Assembly: GCA_964432985.1 (NCBI GenBank)
Contig: CAYSPT010000043.1
Location: 1 to 43,442, forward strand
Direction: 5' to 3'
Source of the DNA: CAYSPT01 sp964432985
Lineage (GTDB): Bacteria > Muiribacteriota > CAYSPT01
DNA: 43,442 nt
Each line of letters begins with the position of its first letter. Position 1 is the stretch's first letter. A program made the position numbers and the translations under genes. The notes beneath the pieces were generated by a model, which was not told where the DNA came from, did no database searches, and saw only the letters and a list, made by a program, of their open reading frames with translations. Shown here piece by piece: positions 18,844 through 28,933 of the stretch.

Positions 18844-19024
18844 GTGTACTATCCTCCAGGTTGATTTACTTAACCACATACGTCATGGTCAGGACAAGTA
18901 TTCATGCTGCCTGTCTCCCGCGGCACATCTCCCCTGGCTCTGACCCAAAATGTGCTGTTTTTCACGGTTTTTTGATGGTTATCTCTCTTTAAAATTCAAG
19001 ATTCTATGATATAGTTAATTATTA

Positions 19025-19052
19025 TTACAGGAGCACTGTTACAGGAGTACTG
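19025..19052. repeat. Two tandem 14-bp repeats upstream of the surface-protein gene
   Basis: TTACAGGAGYACTG occurs twice head to tail (19025-19038 and 19039-19052), 43 bases before the ATG at 19095. The position in the untranslated leader suggests a possible regulatory role. The rest of the 251-base divergent gap (18844-19094) shows only AT-rich sequence with a possible -10 TATAGT at 19010. Confidence 0.8.
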
Positions 19053-19094
19053 TGTGCTGCTTGTACTGTACGGGTGTGCTATGGTGCTTAGAAC

Positions 19095-22000
19095 ATGAAA
19101 AGAACGACAAACACGGTTTTGACCATTACAGCGGCTGTCCTGGCCCTGCTCTTCATCTCCGGCGTTCCCTTGCTGGCCGGCGGGTCCGGGACCGCTGTTT
19201 CTCATGAGACGGACGGTACGGTTCCAGCCGCCGGCGAAAAGCCTGTTTCAGCTGCCGGTGCGGCACCGCCGTCTGTCGTCCCGGCCGCTTCATTTAATAA
19301 ATCTTTTTCCGCTGGCCTGGCCGCCATGGAGTACAACGCTTCCGAGGGCCGTCGCGGGTTGCAGGCTCCCAACCGCCGGCACAACCTGAGGACCTACTTC
19401 GAGGCCGCCGGCATCCGGGTGGTGGGGCGCACCGGTCCCGGTGAGCGGGAGCTGCTCACCATGCAGGTCACCGCGTTCGGCCGGGAAGGGTTCCTGCTTC
19501 CCGTGGATGAAGCTTCCGTAAGGCACGACGGTCCCCGGGTGGAGTACCTGAGACCGGCATTCACCGAGTGGTACGTCAACAGCCCCGCAGGGTTGGAGCA
19601 GGGATTCACCATCCCCGTGAAACCCGAAGGAACCGGGGAACTCATGCTGGTGGTCAGAATCGGCGCCGCCGCTTTGAAGGTCACGGACACCGGAATCACG
19701 GTCACGGCTTACACCGGCCGCCGGCTCAAGTTCGGCAAACTCACGGTGACCGATGCCCGGGGAAAGCAGTGCGCCGCCCGGTTCGTGGCGCTTCAAGAAG
19801 ACACGGTGGGTATCGCCGCCGCCGCCGCCGACGCCGTCTACCCCCTCACCATCGACCCGCTGCTCACCGGCATCTTTGACTCCGGAATAGAGTCGGACCA
19901 GGACGCCGCCTGGCTGGGCTGGAGCGTGGACGGCGCCGGGGATATCAACGGGGACGGCTTCGACGACATCATCGTGGGCGCTCCCAACTACGATGTCGGT
20001 TTTCCTAACGAGGGTATCGCCCTGATATTCCACGGAAGCGCCTCGGGAATCAGCGACAGCACCCCCGCCGACGCTGACACCGTTATCGAAGGTGGAAGAA
20101 ACCTGGCCAACCTGGGATACAGCGTGAGCAGCGCCGGAGATGTGAACAACGACGGGTTTGACGACGTCATCATCGGCGCCATCCAGTGGAACGACGGCGG
20201 GCCGACCCGGGAAGGCGCGGCCTTCGTGTTTCACGGCGGCGCAGGCGGTATCGCGAGCACGGGTGCTCCGTCAGTTGACGCCGACGGCTACATCCAGGGG
20301 GAGCAAAGTACCGTTTACCTGGGCACCAGCGTTTCGGGAGCTGGGGATGTGAACGGCGACGGGTTCGACGATATCATCGTGGGTGCCCCCAACTACATGG
20401 ACAGCGACTCGTTCGAAGGAGCGGCCTTCGTGTTTCGGGGCAGCGCCGGGGGTATCGTGGGGACCTCTCCCCTGACCGCCGTGGCGTACCTGGACGGCGA
20501 CAAGGCCGGCGCCTTCCTGGGCACCAGTGTTTCGGGGGCCGGGGACGTAAACGGCGACGGGTACGACGACGTCATCGTGGGCGCCCCCCGGTACAACAAT
20601 GGTGCCGCCGAAGAGGGCATCGCCGTGGTGTTCCTGGGCAATCCCGGAAGCTACATTTCGGGAAACAACCCGCTCAACGCCCACGCCATCCTGGAATCAA
20701 ACCAGGAAGGCGCCAACTTCGGTAACAGCGTGTCCGACGCCGGCGACGTGAACAGCGACGGTTACGGCGACGTCATCGTCGGTTCGTACAACTACAACCA
20801 GGGAGCGGGAGAAGAAAACGAAGGCGCGGCTTTCGTGTTCCATGGAAGCAGCTCAGGTATCGATGGACGCACTCCATCAACAGCTGCTCGAATGTTACAG
20901 TCCAACCAGTTCGCTGCCACCTTCGGTATCAGTGTGTCCGGGGTCGGCGACGTGAACAGCGACGGGTACGACGACGTCATCATCGGTGCGGACCACTTCG
21001 ACAACGGCGAGTCGGACGAAGGCGCCGCCTTCGTCTTCCTGGGCAGCTGGGAGGGTGTCAGGGGGATCAACCCGGCCTTTGCCAGCACCACCCTGCAGTC
21101 CAACCAGGTCGACGCCCAACTGGGGTACAGCGTGGCCGGCGCCGGCGATATCAACGGGGACGGGTTCAACGATGTCATCGTGGGGGCCCGCTATTACGAC
21201 AACGGGGAAGAAGATGAAGGTATGGCCTTCCTCTGCACCGGAAGCCCGCCCCAGGCCGGTTTCGGTTCGGCGGATTCAAGCGGATCGGAGTCGGAAACCA
21301 CGGTACCCCTGCAAGTGACCCTGACCTGGGCCACCCTGGACACCTGTACTGTGGATTATGAAGTCACCGGGGGGACCGCCACCGGGGGCGGTGTGGACTA
21401 CACCCTGGCCGACGGGACCCTCACCTTCGTGGCCGGTGAAACGTCGGCCTCCATCGGTATCTCCATCGAGAACGACCCCTACGACGAAGACGATGTGGAA
21501 ACCATCGTGATTACCCTCAGCAACCCCAATAACTGCAGCCTGGGCATAGGTGTGCACACCTACAGCATCCTGGATGACGATCTTCCCCCGCTGGTGGCCT
21601 TCGACACGGCCACCTCCGGCGCGTCGGAAGCGGTCACCGGCGCTACCGCATCGGTCTCTCTGGGACTGCAGTCGGGAAAACTCATCACCGTGGAATATTA
21701 CCTGGGAGGAGGTTCGGCTACGGCGGGGGTGGATTTCACGCTGGTGCCGGGCATCCTGACCTTCAATCCGGGAGAAACCACCAAGACCATCCCTTTCACC
21801 GTGGTGAACGATGAGTTGTACGAAGATGACGAGGAGGTGGTCGTCGGTCTCAACAATCCGGTAAACGCCACCCTCGACTCGCCGTTCACGCACATCTATA
21901 CCATCCAGAACAATGACGCGCAGCCGAACATATCCCTGGCTTTGTCCACCTCAAGCGGCAGCGAGGGGGTTACTCCCGCCTCCATAGAAGTGGTCCTGGA

Positions 22001-25000
22001 GACGGCCGTGGGGCCGAATATCGGCTCCGGGATCGCAGCCTCTATCGACTACGAGGTGCTGGGCGGCACCGCCGATGGATCGGGCGTGGATTACACGCTC
22101 CTGGGTGGCGGGACCATAAATTACGCGCCGGGTGAGACCACCCACACGATTTCCATGGCCATCATAGACGACAATATCTACGAAGGGAACGAGGTAGTAC
22201 AGCTCATTCTCTCGGATCCCGACGAAGCCACCTTGATCTCTCCCACGATGCACACCTTCACCATTACCGAGAACGACCCCATTCCCTCTATTGCGTTCGC
22301 CGCGGCCACCTCCAGCGGCGACGAATCGGTCTCCCCGGTGAGCCTGGAGGTGACCCTGTCGGGGCGGACATCATTACAGGTAACAGTGGACTACGTTGTG
22401 GATGTGGACGCCGGCACCGCCACTGTGAACGAGGATTATGATGCTGTCGCCGGCACACTGACATTCGCTCCCCTGGAGCTCAGCAAGAACATAGAAGTAA
22501 CCGTCATCAACGACACCCTGGACGAGCTGGATGAGACCGTCGTTGTGGAACTGCTCAATCCACCGCCGGGTTTTCCCCTGGGCACCCACGGAACCACCAA
22601 CCACACCTACACCATTATAGACAACGAGGCGGCGCCGCCGGTTTCGTTCGTGTTCGCTTCCTCCAGCGGTGACGAATCGGTGAGCCCGACGCTGCTGGAC
22701 GTGGTGCTTGAGTCCCCCTCGGCGCTGCCCATATCGATAAACTACCGGGTGAACACCGTGGACGGGGGGACCGCCGCCGGCGGAGGGGTGGACTACACGC
22801 TCCTTTCAGGCACCCTGGACTTCGCTCCCGGGATGACCGCGGAGGCCATCGGAATCTCCGTGGAGAACGACGCCCTGGACGAGCTTGACGAGACGGTCAA
22901 CGTTGAGCTGTTAACCCCGGTAAACTGCCAGCTGGGTTTGTTCCTGGACCACCAGTACACCATTCTGGACGACGACCCGCCGCCGGATGTGGCCTTCGAG
23001 CTGGCCTCATCAAACGGCATCGAAACGGTGCCGACGGTGACGCTGACCGTGCAGCTTTCCGCGGTGTCCACCCTGGAGGCCACCGTGGACTACGCCGCCA
23101 CGGGAGGCACCGCTACCGGAGGCGGGACAGACTACACGCTGGCCTCAGGCACGCTGACCTTCTCAGCCGGTGAGACCGTGGAGACCTTCGATCTCACTAT
23201 CAACGACGATGCCATATTCGAGGACCCGGACGAGACCGTGGTGATGACGCTCAGCGGGGCCGTGAACTGCACCATAACCGGGGGCACCCACACCTACACT
23301 ATCGACGACGACGAGCTGCAGATCCAGGTGATCGCCGGAGCGAACGGCTCGGTGGATGCCGGAGCGCACGGAATAATCACCGGGACGGAATATGTGGATA
23401 TCACCTATGGAAATGACATCACCTTTCTCATCTTTCCCGACAAGTACCAGCGCCGGGACGGGTTGGAGTCCGAAACCTACTACCGGGTGCAGGACGTGGT
23501 GGTGGACGACGACAGCAAGATCGCCGAGCTGGTGCCGGGCCGGGACCCGGCGGTGGGCGAAACCGTGGAGTACTCTTTCCTCAACGTCCAGGATAACCAC
23601 ACCATCGAAGTCTTATTTCACGACACAGACCCGCCGATTTTCCTGTTCATGGAGACGGTGGACATCGACCAGAACGGGTTCTGGGACACCATAACTTTCA
23701 CCTTCTCCGAACCGCTCAAAGAGGCGGGAGAAGCGGATCTCACCGACTGGGTGGTGTATGACGCCGACGGCCCCACCAACCTGCTCACCGGGCTTTCCAA
23801 CGGCGACGTGACCATCGCGGGGGACCAGGTCACCATCGACCTGGATAACGCTACCGGCACCGACGGCAAGCCCTACTACGCTTACTTCGAAGACGGCCTG
23901 GATGGGGCGCTGCAGGACAATTCGGGCAACCTGGTGGCGGATTTCGTCACCCCGGACAACACCGCCCCGGTGGCGGTGGGCGAGCCCGACCAGACCACCG
24001 ATCCCACCCTGGTCTTCCTGGATGCTTCTTTGAGCTACGATCCCGACGGCCATCCCATCTATTTCCTGTTTGCCCAGCTGTCGGGACCGGTCACGGCGGA
24101 ACTTTACGACGCGGAAACCTCTTTGGCGTACTTCGTGGCCAAGGCATCGGGGACCTACGTTTTCAGGCTGAGGGTCACCGACCCGTTCCGGGCGGTGGAC
24201 GAAATGGAGATCACGGTGCGGGTCCGAAACTCCCCGCCCACGGCCCACGCGGGCTTTGACCGCTCGGTGAACCGTGACGGGACGGTCAGCGCCGAAATGA
24301 CCCTGTACGGCACGGGCAGCACCGATGCCAACGACTTCATCGGCTACTCCGACATCGACATATACGACTGGACGCAGGTTTCAGGTCCGGCGGCGGTGGA
24401 TCTCAAGTTCCCACACTCGTCGGAGGCCGCCTTCGACACCTCCGTCCTGCCTTCAGGTGTGTATCGCTTCCAGCTGGAAGTGACCGATCACGAGGGTGAA
24501 AAGGACACGGATGAAGTTCAGATAACGGTCAATGTCCCGGATGGAAACATCACGCCTCTCGCTGATGCCGGCATCGATATAGTGCAGAGTACGGGCCGGG
24601 AAATCAGGCTTGACGGTCACGAGAGCAGGGACTCCAACGGTGATTCACTCACCTACCTCTGGGAACAGGTTTCCGGTCCGGTGGCGGCGCTGCAGGACGG
24701 CACCGAACGCTTCGCCGGTTTTCTGCCTCCTGAAGCCGGCACCTACACCTTCGGATTGACAGTGAACGACGGCACCTGCGATTCGGCCATGGACACGGTG
24801 GATGTGTTCGTGTTCGATCCCCTGGAGGAGTTTCCGGTAGCGTCCATCATGGCTTCCAGCGTGGGCCGGGTGAACGAGACCGTATCGCTGACCGGCGAGG
24901 TGCTTGGCGTGGCGGACCCCTCCGGTATTTCGGTGGAGTGGACCCGGCTCAGGGGGACCTACGCCACCCTTCAGGGACAGGGCACGCTCGTCCTGTCCTT

Positions 25001-25979
25001 CTACCCGGTGCTCGAGGGCACCTACCGGTTCAGGCTCGATGTCTCGAAGGGCAGCCTTCAGGGCCGCGGCGCCGAAGCCACCATAACGGTGTCGGGGGAA
25101 TCGTCGCCGCCCTGGGCGGACGCCGGTGAGGAAGAATATGTCATGGACCTGGGAGAAACACTGACCCTGGACGGGACCGGCAGCGGCGATGCCGATGACG
25201 ACCCGCTGCGGTACGAGTGGTCCCAGGTGCTGGGGCCGAACATCCCGCTTTCGGACTCCAAGTCGGTGACTCCCCTGTTCACACCCGCGCTGACCGGTCT
25301 GTACCGCTTCGACCTGCGCACCTTCGACAGCCGGTTCTACAGCCGCGCCGACACCGTGTACATTACGGTGCACGATCTGGCCAACCGTGTTCCCACCGCC
25401 GTGCCGCTGGAGGACGAGATTATCAAGGAAATAGGGGCAAAGGTGACGATCAACGCCGAGCTCAGTTATGACGCCGACCCGGAGGATGTGCTGTTGTACC
25501 AGTGGATCCAGGTGGCCGGCCCGCTGGTGGCGCTGGATGACCCCTACAATGCCACCCCGGCCTTTGTGCCGCCATCGGTGGGGACATATATATTCGAGCT
25601 GTACGTGGACGACGGCGATGACCGCAGCCTGGGTGCAACGGTGACGGTCATCATCGTGGAGCCCGGGCAGGGGCCGGGACCAACACCCGGCGGCCAGGGC
25701 GGCGGCGGCTGCTTCGTGGCCACGGCGGCTTTCGGCTCACCCCTGGCGGAAGAAGTGGACGAGCTCAGATGGTTCCGGAACCGGTACCTGCTCCCCGCGA
25801 CTCCCGGGAGGCTCCTGGTGGATCTATACTGCAGGCTGTCACCGCCGCTGGCCCGGCGCGTACGCGGGCAGCGGGAGTGCAGGCGGATAGCCAGACTCCT
25901 GCTCGCGCCGGTCATACGGGGAATCAACGTGATGAGAATGTTTGATGAAGGAGGGTGTGCGGATGATCCCGGGCGGTAA
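19095..25979 (+). CDS. Giant secreted surface protein: FG-GAP propeller, Calx-beta, PKD-like domains, CFI-box
   Basis: A 2294-residue exported protein. Signal peptide 1-28; a beta domain (about 80-255); seven FG-GAP repeats (about 272-714), each with a calcium site such as 'DINGDGFDDIIVGAP', enough for one integrin-alpha-like propeller; six Calx-beta domains (about 718-1407) ending in 'YTILDDD'-type motifs; a bacterial-repeat domain and an SbsA-like Ig domain (about 1408-1625); then five to six PKD/K319-like Ig domains ('DSNGDSLTYLWEQVSGP') to about 2190. A glycine-rich spacer leads to the CFI-box motif 'CFVATAAFGSPLAEEV' with Cys2206, a C-terminal module of secreted proteins in Desulfobacterota-like bacteria. 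A calcium-dependent adhesin role is inferred. No strong Shine-Dalgarno precedes the ATG. Its end overlaps the next gene by 17 bases. Confidence 0.9.
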   Translation: MKRTTNTVLTITAAVLALLFISGVPLLAGGSGTAVSHETDGTVPAAGEKPVSAAGAAPPSVVPAASFNKSFSAGLAAMEYNASEGRRGLQAPNRRHNLRTYFEAAGIRVVGRTGPGERELLTMQVTAFGREGFLLPVDEASVRHDGPRVEYLRPAFTEWYVNSPAGLEQGFTIPVKPEGTGELMLVVRIGAAALKVTDTGITVTAYTGRRLKFGKLTVTDARGKQCAARFVALQEDTVGIAAAAADAVYPLTIDPLLTGIFDSGIESDQDAAWLGWSVDGAGDINGDGFDDIIVGAPNYDVGFPNEGIALIFHGSASGISDSTPADADTVIEGGRNLANLGYSVSSAGDVNNDGFDDVIIGAIQWNDGGPTREGAAFVFHGGAGGIASTGAPSVDADGYIQGEQSTVYLGTSVSGAGDVNGDGFDDIIVGAPNYMDSDSFEGAAFVFRGSAGGIVGTSPLTAVAYLDGDKAGAFLGTSVSGAGDVNGDGYDDVIVGAPRYNNGAAEEGIAVVFLGNPGSYISGNNPLNAHAILESNQEGANFGNSVSDAGDVNSDGYGDVIVGSYNYNQGAGEENEGAAFVFHGSSSGIDGRTPSTAARMLQSNQFAATFGISVSGVGDVNSDGYDDVIIGADHFDNGESDEGAAFVFLGSWEGVRGINPAFASTTLQSNQVDAQLGYSVAGAGDINGDGFNDVIVGARYYDNGEEDEGMAFLCTGSPPQAGFGSADSSGSESETTVPLQVTLTWATLDTCTVDYEVTGGTATGGGVDYTLADGTLTFVAGETSASIGISIENDPYDEDDVETIVITLSNPNNCSLGIGVHTYSILDDDLPPLVAFDTATSGASEAVTGATASVSLGLQSGKLITVEYYLGGGSATAGVDFTLVPGILTFNPGETTKTIPFTVVNDELYEDDEEVVVGLNNPVNATLDSPFTHIYTIQNNDAQPNISLALSTSSGSEGVTPASIEVVLETAVGPNIGSGIAASIDYEVLGGTADGSGVDYTLLGGGTINYAPGETTHTISMAIIDDNIYEGNEVVQLILSDPDEATLISPTMHTFTITENDPIPSIAFAAATSSGDESVSPVSLEVTLSGRTSLQVTVDYVVDVDAGTATVNEDYDAVAGTLTFAPLELSKNIEVTVINDTLDELDETVVVELLNPPPGFPLGTHGTTNHTYTIIDNEAAPPVSFVFASSSGDESVSPTLLDVVLESPSALPISINYRVNTVDGGTAAGGGVDYTLLSGTLDFAPGMTAEAIGISVENDALDELDETVNVELLTPVNCQLGLFLDHQYTILDDDPPPDVAFELASSNGIETVPTVTLTVQLSAVSTLEATVDYAATGGTATGGGTDYTLASGTLTFSAGETVETFDLTINDDAIFEDPDETVVMTLSGAVNCTITGGTHTYTIDDDELQIQVIAGANGSVDAGAHGIITGTEYVDITYGNDITFLIFPDKYQRRDGLESETYYRVQDVVVDDDSKIAELVPGRDPAVGETVEYSFLNVQDNHTIEVLFHDTDPPIFLFMETVDIDQNGFWDTITFTFSEPLKEAGEADLTDWVVYDADGPTNLLTGLSNGDVTIAGDQVTIDLDNATGTDGKPYYAYFEDGLDGALQDNSGNLVADFVTPDNTAPVAVGEPDQTTDPTLVFLDASLSYDPDGHPIYFLFAQLSGPVTAELYDAETSLAYFVAKASGTYVFRLRVTDPFRAVDEMEITVRVRNSPPTAHAGFDRSVNRDGTVSAEMTLYGTGSTDANDFIGYSDIDIYDWTQVSGPAAVDLKFPHSSEAAFDTSVLPSGVYRFQLEVTDHEGEKDTDEVQITVNVPDGNITPLADAGIDIVQSTGREIRLDGHESRDSNGDSLTYLWEQVSGPVAALQDGTERFAGFLPPEAGTYTFGLTVNDGTCDSAMDTVDVFVFDPLEEFPVASIMASSVGRVNETVSLTGEVLGVADPSGISVEWTRLRGTYATLQGQGTLVLSFYPVLEGTYRFRLDVSKGSLQGRGAEATITVSGESSPPWADAGEEEYVMDLGETLTLDGTGSGDADDDPLRYEWSQVLGPNIPLSDSKSVTPLFTPALTGLYRFDLRTFDSRFYSRADTVYITVHDLANRVPTAVPLEDEIIKEIGAKVTINAELSYDADPEDVLLYQWIQVAGPLVALDDPYNATPAFVPPSVGTYIFELYVDDGDDRSLGATVTVIIVEPGQGPGPTPGGQGGGGCFVATAAFGSPLAEEVDELRWFRNRYLLPATPGRLLVDLYCRLSPPLARRVRGQRECRRIARLLLAPVIRGINVMRMFDEGGCADDPGR

Positions 25980-28881
25980 ATCCGGATCTATTAATAATGG
26001 CGTGCTGCTTGCCTCGGTCCTGGTGGTCGGGCTGGCCTTCTTCGTTTTTTTCGGTCATTCCGTCTATTCAGCCCCTGAAGTGAATTCAGCCCCTGAAGCG
26101 AATTCAGCCCCTGAAGCGAATTCGGCCCCTGAAGCGAATTCAGCCCCTCAGACAAGTATGAACCGCGCGCAGCTCGAGCACATGGCGGGTACCCTTCGCT
26201 CGTGGCTGAAGACCAACCGTGAAGACGCCTCCGCCCGGATGCAGCTAGCCCGCACGCTAACCCGTTTAGGTAAGCCCCGTGACGCCCTGGTTGAGTACGA
26301 CAGGCTGCTGGCCGCGGATCCGGGAAACCCGGAATATATCATGGAAAAGGCCGAGACGATGTACGCTTCCGGCCGGAAGGGGCAGGCGTTGCTGCTGCTG
26401 AAAAAAATAAGGATGCACGGCGCGCTGTACGAAGAGATCTACCAGCGGCACAAACGTATGTACGAAGAAACTGAAAGCTCTCCGACGCTGCGTGACGCGA
26501 AGACAGGCGCCGCCTCACCTTCAGGCCCGGAGGGTGAATATAAGCCAGCCGCTGCCGCAGAACCGGGGGTGGTGGGGGCAGCCAGGCCTCACTATGCGGC
26601 CACCACTGATTCTTATAGGGCCACGACCGATTCTTATGGGGCCACAACTGATTCATATGGGGCCACAACTGATTCATATCGACGTGCACCTCCGCCCGCC
26701 GCTCCGGTGAAACGCAGTGAGGACGATTACGAAACTCTCATGAAGCAGGCCGCCGCAGCTGAGAGAGAGCGGAAGTATTCCCGGGCTCAGTACCTGTACG
26801 AAAAAGCGCTCTCGCGGTCTCCCGGGGAGGTAAAGCCTCTGTGGGAGATCACCCGTATCAGGTACCGGCTGGGCAATTACACCGAAGCCGTGAAAAGCGC
26901 CCGTTCGCTGCTGGTCCGGGATCCGCTTCGCCCGGACGTCCTGATGCTGCTGGGACGCATCCTGGAGCTCCAGGAAAAGTATCGGGAAAGTGCCGACATC
27001 TTCCGCCGGGTGTTGGAACTGGAACCGGGCAGCATCGAGGCCCGGACCGCCCTGGCCCAGGTTACAACCAAAATCACTGTTGATCCCTTCGAAGTGCCCG
27101 TCATGGACCAGTTGCGGAACAAGCGGACCGGTACGCTTCGAGAGGCCGCACGGTTCATGACCGAGGAGCAGTATGACGCTGCCCGGCAGCTGTACCAGCG
27201 TCTCTATCAGCAGAACGATCACGACTACGAAGCTATTATCGGTCTGGCAAACGCCCACCGAGAGCTGGGGGATTATGTCCGGGCAGAAGAGTTCTACCGC
27301 CTGGCGGAGTCGCTCCAACCGGAGCGGTTCCCGGTGAAGCTGGGGAGATTGTGGCTGTCGTTACGCCGGGGAAATTACCAGGGCACCATCGAGCTGGCCG
27401 GGCTGCTGCTGGCGGACCGCCCTACCGATCTGGGTGTTCTCACAGCGCTGGCCGCATCTCACCGGGCCCTTCAGCATTACGAGGAAACGCTTGCCGTGTA
27501 CGAGCGCATCCTCAGGCAGGAGCCCGGCAATACCGGAGTGCTGTTTGATGCGGCCGTCCTGTGCAATTACACCAACCGCAACCAGCATGCGCTTCGTTTC
27601 CTTCAACGTCTGCACGACATTCAACCTCATCGGGCGGATGTTAAGGCCATGCTCTTTCAGCTCGACACCTGGTACGCGCGCACGGAGGCGGAGCTGGTAA
27701 ATCAGAGAAGACGCCTCGCCCTGGACCAGTCGGACATCGACCGGTTCAACGAGCTGGAACGGCCGGCGGAGTGGAACGACACTTTGCGGGAGACTTCCAA
27801 ACGGTATACCGAAGCGGTGGATGTCGATGCAAACAGCTCCGAGTCACTGGTCGGCCTGGGAACGGTCATGATAGAAGACGGCCGGCTCGAAGAGGCGGAC
27901 AGGCTTTTCAGGCGTGCCCTGGAATCGTCTCCCCACAGCGTGAAAGCGGCGGAGGGGATAAACCGGGTGAGGCTGGCCAGGCTGCCCGAAGCCGATGTCA
28001 GTTACCGCAACACCAGGAGAAAAGACTACAATCCGGCCCGCAAACGGTTCGACCGCAAAATTTACGAGTCGGACATGACAGGCAGGATCGACTTCCGACT
28101 CCCCTCCGGTTATGACCTGCAGGCGCGGTTCATCCGTACCGATCGCCGCCAGGTCTACTATCCCGAGAGCTGGACCGAGTATCACATCAAGGGTAACGTC
28201 CTCTCTCTCGGGCTGCACCACCGGGACATCAACAAATGGCGGGTCTGGGTGAGAGGCGACCTGGGGGCGTACAGAAGCGACGGTGACCACCGCTATAGTT
28301 TCCCCGGTACGGAGAACGGGGCGTCCGGATTGGCCGTGGTGCAGCGTGAGTACAAGCACCAGCAGTTCTCCCTGGGCGCGGGGCGCAAGACGGACACCAG
28401 GCCCAGGCTGGGGACCGACAAGCTGGACATCGAATCCGTCGATTGGATTTCCGCCGCATACGACTGTGACACCGCCCGGTATTTTTCGCTGCTGGGAGCG
28501 GCAAAATATTCTTCGTCCGCCACGGTGACCGACCCGCGGAGCATCTACACGCTGCGGGCCCGCTACCGTCTCCCGAAGCGCAACAATGTCCGTTTCGAGT
28601 ACGAAGTAAAGATGTGCCGCCACCCCGATGTGCGCAAGATGAGGTGGTACGCTAATATCCGGGACAAGCTGGGCGACAGGCTCCGCTACTGGATCAACTA
28701 CAGTTACCTGTTTGATTCCTACGAAGGTTCCGATGTGGACACCCACGGGGTTGATTTTTACGTGGACACCCGGATCCACGACAAACTTTACTGGTACATT
28801 GACTGCTCCTATTACTACGAGCGTGACGACAACGAGGACCGGTCCACCTTCTACCAGACCGGTTTCAAACTGAAACTGTAA
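25963..28881 (+). CDS. TPR protein with C-terminal outer-membrane beta-barrel (paralogue A)
   Basis: A 972-residue exported protein. A hydrophobic signal segment (about 11-37) is followed by five SAPEAN repeats, TPRs (about 65-150), a low-complexity linker with four ATTDSYG-type repeats (about 213-240), a long TPR array (about 250-680) and a C-terminal segment of about 290 residues alternating polar and aromatic residues, ending 'TGFKLKL'. That end is typical of an outer-membrane barrel, as in TPR-barrel exporters (BcsC, PgaA, PelB) or YaiO proteins. The ATG at 25963 has AAGGAGGG 8 bases upstream and lies inside the end of the adhesin gene, so translation is probably coupled. It is clearly paralogous to the gene at 33590. 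An export or anchoring role for the adhesin or a polysaccharide is inferred. Confidence 0.85.
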   Translation: MIPGGKSGSINNGVLLASVLVVGLAFFVFFGHSVYSAPEVNSAPEANSAPEANSAPEANSAPQTSMNRAQLEHMAGTLRSWLKTNREDASARMQLARTLTRLGKPRDALVEYDRLLAADPGNPEYIMEKAETMYASGRKGQALLLLKKIRMHGALYEEIYQRHKRMYEETESSPTLRDAKTGAASPSGPEGEYKPAAAAEPGVVGAARPHYAATTDSYRATTDSYGATTDSYGATTDSYRRAPPPAAPVKRSEDDYETLMKQAAAAERERKYSRAQYLYEKALSRSPGEVKPLWEITRIRYRLGNYTEAVKSARSLLVRDPLRPDVLMLLGRILELQEKYRESADIFRRVLELEPGSIEARTALAQVTTKITVDPFEVPVMDQLRNKRTGTLREAARFMTEEQYDAARQLYQRLYQQNDHDYEAIIGLANAHRELGDYVRAEEFYRLAESLQPERFPVKLGRLWLSLRRGNYQGTIELAGLLLADRPTDLGVLTALAASHRALQHYEETLAVYERILRQEPGNTGVLFDAAVLCNYTNRNQHALRFLQRLHDIQPHRADVKAMLFQLDTWYARTEAELVNQRRRLALDQSDIDRFNELERPAEWNDTLRETSKRYTEAVDVDANSSESLVGLGTVMIEDGRLEEADRLFRRALESSPHSVKAAEGINRVRLARLPEADVSYRNTRRKDYNPARKRFDRKIYESDMTGRIDFRLPSGYDLQARFIRTDRRQVYYPESWTEYHIKGNVLSLGLHHRDINKWRVWVRGDLGAYRSDGDHRYSFPGTENGASGLAVVQREYKHQQFSLGAGRKTDTRPRLGTDKLDIESVDWISAAYDCDTARYFSLLGAAKYSSSATVTDPRSIYTLRARYRLPKRNNVRFEYEVKMCRHPDVRKMRWYANIRDKLGDRLRYWINYSYLFDSYEGSDVDTHGVDFYVDTRIHDKLYWYIDCSYYYERDDNEDRSTFYQTGFKLKL
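26068..26157 (+). repeat. In-frame 18-bp repeat encoding SAPEAN units
   Basis: About five 18-base copies of TCAGCCCCTGAAGCGAAT (26068, 26086, 26104, 26122 and a degenerate fifth at 26140) encode a run of SAPEAN hexapeptides just after the signal peptide of the TPR-barrel protein. Near identity at DNA level suggests recent expansion; copy changes keep the frame and only alter linker length. Confidence 0.95.
26599..26682 (+). repeat. In-frame 21-bp repeat encoding ATTDSYG units
   Basis: Four 21-base units at 26599, 26620, 26641 and 26662 encode A-T-T-D-S-Y-(R/G). The last two units differ at only two or three bases. They form a Thr/Tyr-rich linker between two TPR blocks of the same protein. 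Confidence 0.93.
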
Positions 28882-28887
28882 GAGGTA

Positions 28888-28909
28888 AGAGGATCAGGCT
28901 TAACTTTTT
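28888..28909 (-). repeat. Dispersed 22-base intergenic motif, copy 1
   Basis: On the minus strand this reads AAAAAGTTAAGCCTGATCCTCT, differing at one base from 40659-40680. It lies just after the stop codon of the TPR-barrel gene. The motif recalls REP-like sequences associated with RAYT transposases, a resemblance from memory only. Confidence 0.6.
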
Positions 28910-28933
28910 AACTTAAGAGGTTTGCACTGCACT

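Noticed and set aside
26339..26689. Trp/His-rich open frame opposite the TDSY repeats
   Set aside because: It is the antisense shadow of the 21-bp repeat in a well-supported gene.
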